Shown piece by piece: positions 1 to 6,883 of a stretch of 19,534 nt of DNA (its first letter is position 1; every line of letters starts with the position of its first letter). Source of the DNA: Humitalea sp038323655. GTDB lineage: Bacteria > Pseudomonadota > Alphaproteobacteria > Acetobacterales > Acetobacteraceae. Under the pieces are notes generated by a model. The model was not told where the DNA came from. It worked only from the letters and a program-made list of their open reading frames with translations, and searched no databases. The stretch lies in assembly GCA_038323655.1 (NCBI GenBank), contig JBBQHE010000066.1, forward strand, positions 1 to 19,534. Reading direction: 5' to 3'. The translations under genes were made by a program, and so were the position numbers.

Positions 1-245
1 TGCCCGACTTCGATTTCAGCCTCTGGTCCGGGCTGTTCGCCCCCGCCGGCACCCCGCCCGAGGTGATCCTGCGGGTCAACCGGGAGGTCAACACCATCAT
101 CGCCGACCCGGCGATCCGCAACCGCTTCGTGCAGGAAGGGGCGGAGATCCTGGCCAACAGCCCCGAGGACTTCGCCGCCATGATGCGCCGCGACATCGCC
201 AAATACGCCGCCGTGATCCAGGCGACGGGGGTGCGCCCGGAATAG
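1..245 (+). CDS. Bug/TctC family tripartite tricarboxylate transporter substrate-binding protein, C-terminal part
   Basis: The reading frame is open from base 3 and continues past the left edge, so only about the last 80 residues are present. They carry the usual end of a Bug (TctC-like) periplasmic binding protein: a W-x-G-L-F-A-P-A-G-T-P segment, then V-x-R-V-N-R-E-V-N, and a closing E-D-F-A-A-M-M-R-R-D helix ending in K-Y-A-A-V-I-Q-A-T-G. These proteins bind carboxylates in the periplasm, sometimes for a TctAB permease, but are very often orphan genes in alpha- and betaproteobacteria. The ligand cannot be told from this fragment. The gene ends 74 bases before the RraA-fold gene on the same strand, so the two may be co-transcribed. 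Confidence 0.85.
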   Translation, partial: PDFDFSLWSGLFAPAGTPPEVILRVNREVNTIIADPAIRNRFVQEGAEILANSPEDFAAMMRRDIAKYAAVIQATGVRPE

Positions 246-319
246 CCCCCCCTGTCCACACCCGTCTTGCGCGTGCCGCGGTTTGGGGCTTCACGGGGTT
301 CCCGACCACGGAGCCCGCC

Positions 320-1030
320 ATGACCCTGACCCCCGCCATCCGCACCGCCCTGATGGGGGTCACCACCGCGACGCTCACGACCATCCTGCTGAAGAAGGGC
401 GTGCGCACCGCCTATATCCGCGGCCCGTTCGCCGCGACCGAAGCCGCGAAGGGCATCCGCGTCGTCGGCCCCGCCTTCACCCTGCGCTTCGTCCCCGCGC
501 GCGAGGACCTGTCCACCCCGGAATCCTGGTCCTCCCCCCGCAGCACCCGCGCCGCGATCGAGGACATGCCGGAAGGCTGCATCGCCGTCGCCGACGCCAT
601 GGGCGTGACCGATGCCGGCATCTTCGGCGACATTTTGTGCGCCCGCATGGCCAGGCGCGGTGTCACGGCGCTGGTGACCGATGGGATGCTGCGCGACGGC
701 GCCGGTGTCGCCGGCACCGGCATGGCGGTATGGTGCCGCGGCATGGTCGCCCCGGCTTCGGTCGCCAGCCTGAACTTCGTGGGCTGGCAGGAAACGATCG
801 GCTGCGGCGGCGTCTGCGTCGTGCCCGGTGACACGATCGTGGCCGACGGCGACGGCGCGGTGGTGATCCCCGCCGCCCTGCTGGAAGCCGTGACGGCGGC
901 CGCGGTCGAACAGGAGCGGCTGGAAGCCTGGATCATGGTCGAAGTCGGCAAGGGCCTGCCGCTGCCCGGCCTCTATCCGCCCAATGCCGAAACCCGCGCG
1001 CGCTACGAGGCGGAGACGCGCCAGGGCTGA
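320..1030 (+). CDS. RraA-fold family protein (HMG/CHA aldolase-like)
   Basis: A 236-residue protein of the RraA / 4-hydroxy-4-methyl-2-oxoglutarate (HMG) aldolase superfamily. The signature is at residues 103-126: G-D (103-104), then V-T-D-G-M-L-R-D, with R125 and D126 in the positions that bind the substrate carboxylate and the divalent metal in HMG/CHA aldolases. Family members split 4-carboxy-4-hydroxy-2-oxoadipate or HMG into pyruvate and an oxoacid; others are uncharacterised. Escherichia coli RraA, the RNase E inhibitor, has the same fold but is shorter (about 160 residues). The extra C-terminal helix here (residues about 185-236) is typical of the longer catabolic members. The ATG at 320 has a GGAG about 8 bases upstream. 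The neighbouring Bug receptor fits a carboxylate-catabolism setting. The exact reaction is unknown. Confidence 0.82.
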   Translation: MTLTPAIRTALMGVTTATLTTILLKKGVRTAYIRGPFAATEAAKGIRVVGPAFTLRFVPAREDLSTPESWSSPRSTRAAIEDMPEGCIAVADAMGVTDAGIFGDILCARMARRGVTALVTDGMLRDGAGVAGTGMAVWCRGMVAPASVASLNFVGWQETIGCGGVCVVPGDTIVADGDGAVVIPAALLEAVTAAAVEQERLEAWIMVEVGKGLPLPGLYPPNAETRARYEAETRQG

Positions 1031-1134
1031 ACCACGCGGCAAAATGTTTGTAGCGCCTGCGCAACTGTGGCACCGGGTAGGCGTTAGACTGGTATCGATT
1101 CTGGTGGAGGGAGACCGCAATCAATACGCCGCCC

Positions 1135-4100
1135 GTGCCGCCGACCGGCGGCCCCTCCCGCGCAAGCGGCGAAGGCCTCGACCCGTCGGGTCGCGGCGAT
1201 GGCTGGCATTGGCTGACAGACTGCCGGGTCGGCGACACGATCCTGCACCTGGTCATCATCCAGCCCGGTCTCGGCGTGGTGCTGCTGGAAGTCGAACCGC
1301 AGTGGACGCCAGATGCCTTGGCGCACTTGGCGCAGCATCTGCAGCAGACTGGCTTCACCGCGCGCCACCCCGGCCATCTGCCGCTGATCCATCGGCGCTT
1401 GCGCCCGGAGGACCGCGCCCACCTCAACCTGCTGCTGGCCGATGCCTTTGCCTGGCAGGACCCGAACGGGATCAGGACGGAAGGCTGGGAGCAGGCCCTG
1501 CTGGCGACCCTGCGCCCGCAGCAGGCGCAACCGTCAGGTGAAGCGCCGCCAGAGGCGGGTGCAGCAGACCCGGCACCGGCGGTGATGCCAGGCGCCGGGC
1601 CGGGCGCCGGGCCGGGCGCTGGGGCTGCCGCCGGGTCAGGCCTGGGGGCGACCGCCAGGGCACACCCGGGGCAAGGTGCCGGAACAAACGCCGGGCGGGT
1701 CGTTGCGTCAACCGCCGGGCCAGACCCCGGCCGGGTCGCAAGCCCCGACCTCAGGCCCGACGCACAGCCAACCGCTCGGCCAGCCTCCCACCCCGGCGCT
1801 GCGGCCAAATTTACGCCACCACCCGACACCGCCCCGCCCGCGACTCGCCCGTCGCGTGGCGGCGGACGGGCGGCGCTGGCCATCGCGGCCCTGACCGGCA
1901 TCGCAGGCGGCGTGGTGTTCCTGGCCCAGCGGCCAGGCGGGGACGCCGCGGGGACGCGCCCGGACGCAACCCCGGCGAGCCTATCCGCAGGGCCAAGCCC
2001 CTTCACGCTGCCGGTGACGAGCATGGCAGCCGGGGCGGTCGCGGATGCCGCCATGCCCGAGACGCCATGGCCGCCGTCCTCCGCGCCACCGGCGCATGCC
2101 GCTGACGGACAGCGCCCCGGCAGGGGTGGCCTGGTCGAGGCGCGGTTGGTCGACGCGCCCCGGCCGGCCTGGTCGGCACCACCTGCCGCCGGGACCAGGC
2201 CGAGCCTTGCGGTGCCCCCGCAGGTGTCGGTGGCCGCCGCAGCGCTGCCGGCGCCTGGTTTGCCACTCAGGGCGGCCGATGGCGGCAGCAGTCCCCAGAG
2301 CGCGGCCGATGGCGGCCTGCGGATGGCGCAAAGCGACGCCGCGGCCGGATCGCTTGCGCCCGCAGGGGTCGACGGTGCCGGGCCTGCCGGAGGCGACGGT
2401 GCCGGGCCTGACGTGCCGCTGCCGCCCCTGCCTTCGTCCGGGCCTGCCACATCCGCCCCGTCGATGAACGTGATTACGCCCTTCGCCGAGGCTGAGGACG
2501 TGATCCAGGAGACGTCAGTGCCGCCACCGGCCGACGCCCCCCTGCCGGGGGCGCCGGGTTCCGATGCCATGCGCCCGCCGGCTGTGGCCTCGGCGGAAGA
2601 GTCCGGCCTGGCCGTGTCCGCCCAGGAGGTTTTGTCGCCCGAGGCCGCCGGCGCGCCGGGCAACACCCTGGCCGGCCAGCCAGGGGATCGGGCGCCAGTG
2701 ACGGCGGCTGCGGTGCCGCCAGCATCCGCGCCCCCCGAGGCCCTGCCGCTGGCGCCCTTGGACGCAACGGCCGCGACGACGGCGGGGCTGGCGCCAGCGG
2801 TGATGGGCCAGGCCGCGACGCCGCCGGCGCGCCTGCCCGAGCCGGATCTGGCGTCAGCGGCGCTGCCTTCGGGCAGGCCCGCGCCACCGCTGGCCGAACT
2901 GACGGCGCCGCCGCCAGAGGGGCGTGGCCTGGAGCCACCGCTGGTGGCGCAACGCCCGCCCGCGGCACTGGCCCTGGCGGCATTGGCCCCGCGGGCACTG
3001 GTGCCAGAGGCATTGGCCCCAGAGGCACTGGCCCCAGAGGCACTGGCCCCGGCGGCACCTGCCATGGTGGCGCCGGGCATAGTCGCGCAGGGCATAGAGG
3101 CGCCGGGCGTGATCGCGTCAGCCCCCACGGCGGTCTCCCCGGAGGCCACGGTGGTGGAAGCAACGGCCGTGACGGCACCGGCCTCGGCGGCACCGGCCCC
3201 AGCGTCACCCTCCGCGGGGGCAATGGCCGAGGAGGCAACGGCCGAGGAGGCACTGGCCCCGGCATCACTGGCCCCGGAACCACTGGCCCCGGCGGCGCCG
3301 GGCATGGCAGCACCGGCGATGGCGGCACCGCCTGCGGAGGCACCGCCCCCTGCGGGCCCAGCCCCGCAGCCGTCGGCCACGGCGGCGCCGACCCCAGAGG
3401 CGGTGCTTGCCGACAGTGCGGCCGACCCAGCTCCAGCCCCCATGACAACCGCGCCCGAGGCACCTGCGCCACAGGCACCCGCCCCCGCGGCGTCCGCTGC
3501 ACCAGTACCAGTACCCGAGGCACCAGCACCCGAGGCACTAGCACCAGGGGCAATAGCACCAGGGGCACTAGCACCGGGGGCAGCACCACCCGGGGCACCC
3601 GGCCCGGCGCCAGCCGCCCCGGACGCTTCGGCCACCCCAGGACAAGCACTGGCCCAAGACGCACCAACCCAGGGCGCACCAACCCAGGGCGCTCCATCCC
3701 AGGACGCACCATCCCAGGACGCACCGGCCAGTGACGCCCCAGCCGAGGCCTCACCAGCCCAACAAGCACCGGCCGCAGCCCGTCCCGTCCCGGAACCCCC
3801 GACCCCGCCGGCGGCATCGCGCACCGACGCGCCGCCCGCCGCCACCAGCAGCCCGCAATCCGCCCCGCCGGCCACGACCGCCCCCATCGCCGCACCCGCC
3901 GTCGAGCGCTTGCCCGAAGAGCCGCCCCTTCGCGAACCCCGCCCCGTCCGCCCCGCAGCCGCGCCGCCCGCGTCGGCGACAGCGCCGCTGACGATTGCCA
4001 TGCTGCGGCGTGGCGAGGCCCTGATGGCTGCCGGCGATATCTCCGGCGCGCGGCGATTTTTCGAACGTGCGGCCGCGGCCGGCAACGCCGCGGCAGCGCG

Positions 4101-4260
4101 CGCCATGGCCGAAACCCACGATCCGCGGGTTCTGGCGCGGCTTGGCGTGCGCGGCCTGACGGCCGACCGCGCCGCAGCACTCGACTGGTATCGCCGCGCC
4201 GCGGCCCTGGGTGCCGCGGATGTCGCGGCCGCTATCGCCACGCTGGAGTCCGACCGATGA
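1135..4260 (+). CDS. Large Pro/Ala-rich single-pass membrane protein with C-terminal Sel1/TPR-like repeats
   Basis: A protein of about 1041 residues. Residues 24-130 form a compact globular domain containing H-L-V-I-I-Q-P-G-L-G-V-V-L-L-E-V-E, faintly like the core of NERD-type domains; this is a guess. Residues about 245-264 are one hydrophobic segment (A-L-A-I-A-A-L-T-G-I-A-G-G-V-V-F-L), a likely membrane anchor. Residues about 270-945 are low-complexity Pro/Ala-rich sequence with three arrays of pentapeptide repeats encoded by 15-bp units. Residues 951-1041 hold two Sel1/TPR-like helical repeats (G-D-I-S-G-A-R-R-F-F-E-R-A-A and A-L-D-W-Y-R-R-A-A-A-L-G). A topology with a cytoplasmic N-terminus and a long periplasmic arm carrying the helical repeats is inferred. 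Its stop overlaps the TAXI receptor start (ATGA at 4257-4260), so the two are translationally coupled. The GTG at 1135 is the first canonical start, but the ribosome site at 1106-1110 better suits an ATC at 1120. I do not recognise a named family. Confidence 0.8.
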   Translation: MPPTGGPSRASGEGLDPSGRGDGWHWLTDCRVGDTILHLVIIQPGLGVVLLEVEPQWTPDALAHLAQHLQQTGFTARHPGHLPLIHRRLRPEDRAHLNLLLADAFAWQDPNGIRTEGWEQALLATLRPQQAQPSGEAPPEAGAADPAPAVMPGAGPGAGPGAGAAAGSGLGATARAHPGQGAGTNAGRVVASTAGPDPGRVASPDLRPDAQPTARPASHPGAAAKFTPPPDTAPPATRPSRGGGRAALAIAALTGIAGGVVFLAQRPGGDAAGTRPDATPASLSAGPSPFTLPVTSMAAGAVADAAMPETPWPPSSAPPAHAADGQRPGRGGLVEARLVDAPRPAWSAPPAAGTRPSLAVPPQVSVAAAALPAPGLPLRAADGGSSPQSAADGGLRMAQSDAAAGSLAPAGVDGAGPAGGDGAGPDVPLPPLPSSGPATSAPSMNVITPFAEAEDVIQETSVPPPADAPLPGAPGSDAMRPPAVASAEESGLAVSAQEVLSPEAAGAPGNTLAGQPGDRAPVTAAAVPPASAPPEALPLAPLDATAATTAGLAPAVMGQAATPPARLPEPDLASAALPSGRPAPPLAELTAPPPEGRGLEPPLVAQRPPAALALAALAPRALVPEALAPEALAPEALAPAAPAMVAPGIVAQGIEAPGVIASAPTAVSPEATVVEATAVTAPASAAPAPASPSAGAMAEEATAEEALAPASLAPEPLAPAAPGMAAPAMAAPPAEAPPPAGPAPQPSATAAPTPEAVLADSAADPAPAPMTTAPEAPAPQAPAPAASAAPVPVPEAPAPEALAPGAIAPGALAPGAAPPGAPGPAPAAPDASATPGQALAQDAPTQGAPTQGAPSQDAPSQDAPASDAPAEASPAQQAPAAARPVPEPPTPPAASRTDAPPAATSSPQSAPPATTAPIAAPAVERLPEEPPLREPRPVRPAAAPPASATAPLTIAMLRRGEALMAAGDISGARRFFERAAAAGNAAAARAMAETHDPRVLARLGVRGLTADRAAALDWYRRAAALGAADVAAAIATLESDR
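2962..3051 (+). repeat. In-frame 15-bp tandem repeat array 1 (EALAP-type pentapeptide)
   Basis: Six consecutive 15-base units of the form GMGGCAYTGGCCCCR lie in frame inside the Pro/Ala-rich gene and encode variants of Glu-Ala-Leu-Ala-Pro. The third unit is the most diverged. Related but degenerate units continue to about 3300. Such arrays commonly change length by slippage or unequal recombination without breaking the frame. Confidence 0.85.
3517..3606 (+). repeat. In-frame 15-bp tandem repeat array 2 (EALAP/GALAP-type)
   Basis: Six 15-base units begin with GAGGCA or GGGGCA and encode E-A-P-A-P, E-A-L-A-P, G-A-I-A-P, G-A-L-A-P and related pentapeptides. The units use CTA and ATA codons, which are rare in the surrounding GC-biased genes. 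That fits recent local amplification of one unit better than selection on codon usage. Confidence 0.85.
3658..3732 (+). repeat. In-frame 15-bp tandem repeat array 3 (DAPTQ/GAPSQ-type)
   Basis: Five 15-base units begin with GACGCA, GGCGCA or GGCGCT and mostly end in CCCAG. They encode D-A-P-T-Q, G-A-P-T-Q, G-A-P-S-Q, D-A-P-S-Q and D-A-P-A-S. The unit length is the same as in arrays 1 and 2, but the consensus differs, so the pentapeptide period is kept across the whole arm. Confidence 0.83.
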
Positions 4261-5264
4261 CCGACACACCGCCGTCCACCGCCGGGCGCCGCGCCCTCCT
4301 GATCGCCGGCTCCAGTGCCCTGGCCGCCGTTCAGGCCCAGCCAGGCCAGGCCCAGCCGGCCGCGCCACCGCAAATGGGCACGAATGCGCTGACCGCGCGG
4401 GCCAACATGGGAACGGTCGGCATCATCGCCGGCGGCGTCGACGGCACTTATATCCGCATCGCCGCAGACCTCGCCGCGGTGCTGGATGACGGCGACCTGC
4501 TCCGCGTGCTGGCGATCATCGGCAAGGGATCGCTGCAGAACATCGCCGATATCCTGCTGCTGCGTGGCATCGACATCGGCATCCTGCAGTCCGACGCGCT
4601 GGCCTTCGCCCGCCGGCGCCGCCTGCTGCCCGGGGTCGAGACGCAGATCCACTACATCGCCAAGCTCTACGACGAGGAGATCCACGTCCTGGCGCGGTCG
4701 GGGATCGACGGGCTGGAAGGGCTGCGCGGCCAGGTCGTCAACGTCGACCTGCGCGGCAGCGGCACGGCGATGACCGCGTCCCTGGTGTTCGACGCGCTGG
4801 GCATTCCCGTGACCGTCGCGAACGACACCCAGGATGTGGCGCTGACAAAACTGCAACGGGGCGAGATCGCGGCCATGGTCTTCGTCGTCGGCAAGCCGGC
4901 CCGGCTGTTCACCGGCATCCCGCCCGGCAGCGGGCTTCGCCTGCTGCCGATCCCGGCGACGCCGGCGCTGATCGAGACCTACCTGCCATCCAGCTTCGTC
5001 GCCGCCGACTACCCGGCGCTGATCCCGGAGGGCGGCGCGGTCGAAACCATCGCGGTGGGGGCGGTGATGGCGGTCTATGCCTGGCAGCCCGGCAGCGACC
5101 GGCACCGCAAGGTCGCCCGTTTCGTCGAGGCCTTCCAGGGCAAGTTCGACCAGTTCCTGCGCCCGCCGCGCCACCCGAAATGGCGCGAGGTGAACCTGGC
5201 GGCCCAGGTGCCGGGCTGGGTGCGCTTCGAACACATGGCCGTCCCACCCCGGCCGCAGCAGTAG
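4257..5264 (+). CDS. TAXI family TRAP transporter solute-binding protein
   Basis: A 335-residue protein of the TAXI class of TRAP-type binding proteins. An N-terminal signal region has paired arginines followed by a hydrophobic run (R-R-A-L-L-I-A-G-S-S-A-L-A-A). The mature part opens with the family's T-V-G-I-I-A-G-G-V-D-G-T-Y block (residues about 53-65) and then shows D-I-G-I-L-Q-S-D-A (about 104-112), the segment with Y-I-A-K-L-Y-D-E-E-I-H-V-L-A, and N-V-D-L-R-G-S-G-T. These proteins capture ligands such as glutamate or other organic acids in the periplasm for a fused DctQM permease. No permease gene is visible here. The start overlaps the stop of the upstream repeat-rich gene by four bases, so the pair probably acts together. 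The ligand is unknown. Confidence 0.88.
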   Translation: MTDTPPSTAGRRALLIAGSSALAAVQAQPGQAQPAAPPQMGTNALTARANMGTVGIIAGGVDGTYIRIAADLAAVLDDGDLLRVLAIIGKGSLQNIADILLLRGIDIGILQSDALAFARRRRLLPGVETQIHYIAKLYDEEIHVLARSGIDGLEGLRGQVVNVDLRGSGTAMTASLVFDALGIPVTVANDTQDVALTKLQRGEIAAMVFVVGKPARLFTGIPPGSGLRLLPIPATPALIETYLPSSFVAADYPALIPEGGAVETIAVGAVMAVYAWQPGSDRHRKVARFVEAFQGKFDQFLRPPRHPKWREVNLAAQVPGWVRFEHMAVPPRPQQ

Positions 5265-5333
5265 CCCGCTCCCTCTCGCCCCGCCTGGGCATTTGGCGCT
5301 AGACCATCCGCCTGGTCGAAAGGGGAGCGCGCA

Positions 5334-6146
5334 ATGATCGCAGTGGATGCCATGGCGGCCTCGATCCCTGATGGGGCGATGGTGGCGCTGCCACCTGACA
5401 ACTCCCTGCCCTCGGTCGCGCTGGCCAAGGCGCTGGTCCGGCGTGGCGCGCGGGGCCTGCGGTTATTGGGCGTGCCGGTCTCGGGCTTTGCCACCGACAT
5501 CCTGATCGGCGCGGGCTGTGTCGCGGAAGTGCAGTCGAGTGCGGTGTCGCTGGGCGAGGCCGGCTTCGCCCCGCGGTTTTCGGCGGCGTTGAAGGCCGGG
5601 TCCATCCTGATGCACGATGCCACCTGCCCCGCCATCCACACCATGTTGCAGGCGGCGGAAAAGGGCGTGCCCTTCCTGCCCCTGCGCGGGATCATCGGCA
5701 GCGATATCCTGGAACACCGGCCCGACTGGCGGGTGATCCAGAACCCGTTTTCCCAGAAACCCGATCGCATCGTGCTGCTGCCGGCACTGTCGCCCGAGGT
5801 CGCGATCTTCCATGCCGTGATGGGCGACACGGCGGGCAATGTCTGGGTCGGGCGCCGGCGGGAATGCGCGACGCTGGCCCATGCATCGCGGCGCGTGCTG
5901 GTTACGGTGGAGCGCCTGTTCGACGGCAACCTGCTGGAGGATGAACGCCTCGCGCCTGGCACCATCAGTGGCACCTATATCGAGGCCGTGGCCATCGCCG
6001 AGCGCGGCGCGCACCCCGTCGCCCTGCTGGACGAATACGGCTTCGATGCCGCCTATGTCGCGGCTTACGCCAAGGCGGCAAAAACCCAGGCAGGCTTCGA
6101 TGCCTGGTGTGCGACAGAAATCTTTGGCCGGGCAGAGGCCGCATGA
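5334..6146 (+). CDS. CoA-transferase family I alpha-like subunit (GctA/IpdA type)
   Basis: A 270-residue protein resembling subunit A of glutaconate CoA-transferase and the related IpdA. Recognisable parts are G-A-G-C-V-A-E-V-Q-S-S at residues about 60-70, a middle block with P-L-R-G-I-I-G-S-D-I (the GctA-type P-x-R-x-x-x-G-T/S-D motif), V-I-Q-N-P-F-S-Q, and P-A-L-S-P-E-V-A-I-F-H-A with G-D-x-x-G-N-V-W-V-G. Length is slightly below the 300-320 residues usual for GctA. AGGGGAG lies about 8 bases before the ATG. The stop overlaps the start of the beta-like gene (ATGA), as expected for a heteromeric complex. It probably acts in the cytoplasm on an acyl-CoA. Because the beta partner seems to lack the catalytic glutamate, the complex may be an acyl-CoA hydrolase rather than a transferase. 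Confidence 0.83.
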   Translation: MIAVDAMAASIPDGAMVALPPDNSLPSVALAKALVRRGARGLRLLGVPVSGFATDILIGAGCVAEVQSSAVSLGEAGFAPRFSAALKAGSILMHDATCPAIHTMLQAAEKGVPFLPLRGIIGSDILEHRPDWRVIQNPFSQKPDRIVLLPALSPEVAIFHAVMGDTAGNVWVGRRRECATLAHASRRVLVTVERLFDGNLLEDERLAPGTISGTYIEAVAIAERGAHPVALLDEYGFDAAYVAAYAKAAKTQAGFDAWCATEIFGRAEAA

Positions 6147-6883
6147 TCGCGCCGGAAGAACGCCTGGCCGCCGTGCTGGCCGGCTTGATCCTGGACCCCG
6201 CCGCCCCGCCCGCGCGTCATATCGCGGTGGGCGCTGCCAGCCCCATCCCCGCCGCCGCCTGCTGGCTGGTCGCCAAGCGCGGCAAGCCCGTGCGCCTGTC
6301 GCTGCTGCACAAGCGCTCGGGCAACCCCTTTACGGAAGGCTCGCGCGAATTGTTCGACCTGACCGGCCAGGGGCGCATCGACCTGTTCTTCCTGGGCGGC
6401 GGGCAGATCGACGGCCAGGCGAACCTGAACCTTCTGGGCACCGGCGGCTGGCCGGGGACCGAGGTGCGCTTTCCCGGCAGTTTCGGCAGCGCCTTCATGT
6501 ACTTCATGTGCCCGCGGACGATCCTGTTCCGCGAGGAACATTCGCCCCGCGTGCTGGTCGATCAGGTCGATCACATCTCCGCCCCCGGCGTCTCGGCGCC
6601 CGATGTGTTCCGCCGCGGCACGGCGCAGGCGCTGGTGACGGGTAAATGCGTCTTCGCCTTCGACGGCGCACGGTTCCGGCTCGCGTCACTGCACCCGGGC
6701 GAGACCAAGGCGACGATCCGCGCCGCCACGGGCTTCGATTACGATGACGCCGGCGACGTGCCGATGACGCCCGATCCGACCGACGAAGATTTGGCTTTGC
6801 TGCGCGAAAAAGTCTGCGACGAGATGCTGGAAACCTACCCGGATTTTTGTGCCCGGGTCTTTGGACGGAAACAGGCTGCATGA
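6143..6883 (+). CDS. CoA-transferase family I beta-like subunit (GctB/IpdB type) without obvious catalytic Glu
   Basis: A 246-residue partner of the preceding gene. I chose the ATG at 6143 because it gives the four-base ATGA overlap; an in-frame ATG at 6107 would lie well inside the upstream gene. Family features are A-V-G-A-A-S-P-I-P-A near the N-terminus, F-F-L-G-G-G-Q-I-D-G-Q-A-N-L-N (the G-G-A-Q-I-D-x-x-G-N-x-N motif of GctB), a Gly-rich G-T-G-G block and D-H-I-S-A-P-G-V. In true transferases an E-S-G or S-E-N-G motif after the first beta-alpha unit carries the acyl-accepting glutamate. Here the matching stretch reads L-S-L-L-H-K-R-S-G. This resembles the situation described for the ring-opening hydrolase IpdAB. 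The fold call is firm; the loss of transferase activity is inference. Confidence 0.82.
   Translation: MIAPEERLAAVLAGLILDPAAPPARHIAVGAASPIPAAACWLVAKRGKPVRLSLLHKRSGNPFTEGSRELFDLTGQGRIDLFFLGGGQIDGQANLNLLGTGGWPGTEVRFPGSFGSAFMYFMCPRTILFREEHSPRVLVDQVDHISAPGVSAPDVFRRGTAQALVTGKCVFAFDGARFRLASLHPGETKATIRAATGFDYDDAGDVPMTPDPTDEDLALLREKVCDEMLETYPDFCARVFGRKQAA

Noticed and set aside
320..1030. Naming the RraA-fold protein as the RNase E regulator RraA.
   Set aside because: The protein is about 75 residues longer than RraA and keeps the aldolase metal and substrate residues, so a catabolic enzyme is more likely.
1681..1704. GGAAC-N15-CGTT, like an EcfG promoter.
   Set aside because: The spacing is one base short of the usual 16-17, and it lies inside the repeat-rich coding region with no gene start downstream that needs a promoter.
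933..5234. A 1433-codon open frame on the minus strand.
   Set aside because: It lies antisense to three clear genes. The long Ala/Gly/Ser-rich product is what GC-rich third positions produce on the opposite strand; it has no recognisable domain, and it crosses gene boundaries.
5285..5305. GCGCTAGACC before the CoA-transferase operon, similar to GCGTTAGACT before the repeat-rich gene, as a shared -10 motif.
   Set aside because: No fitting -35 element was found at 16-18 bases in either case, so I could not support a promoter call.
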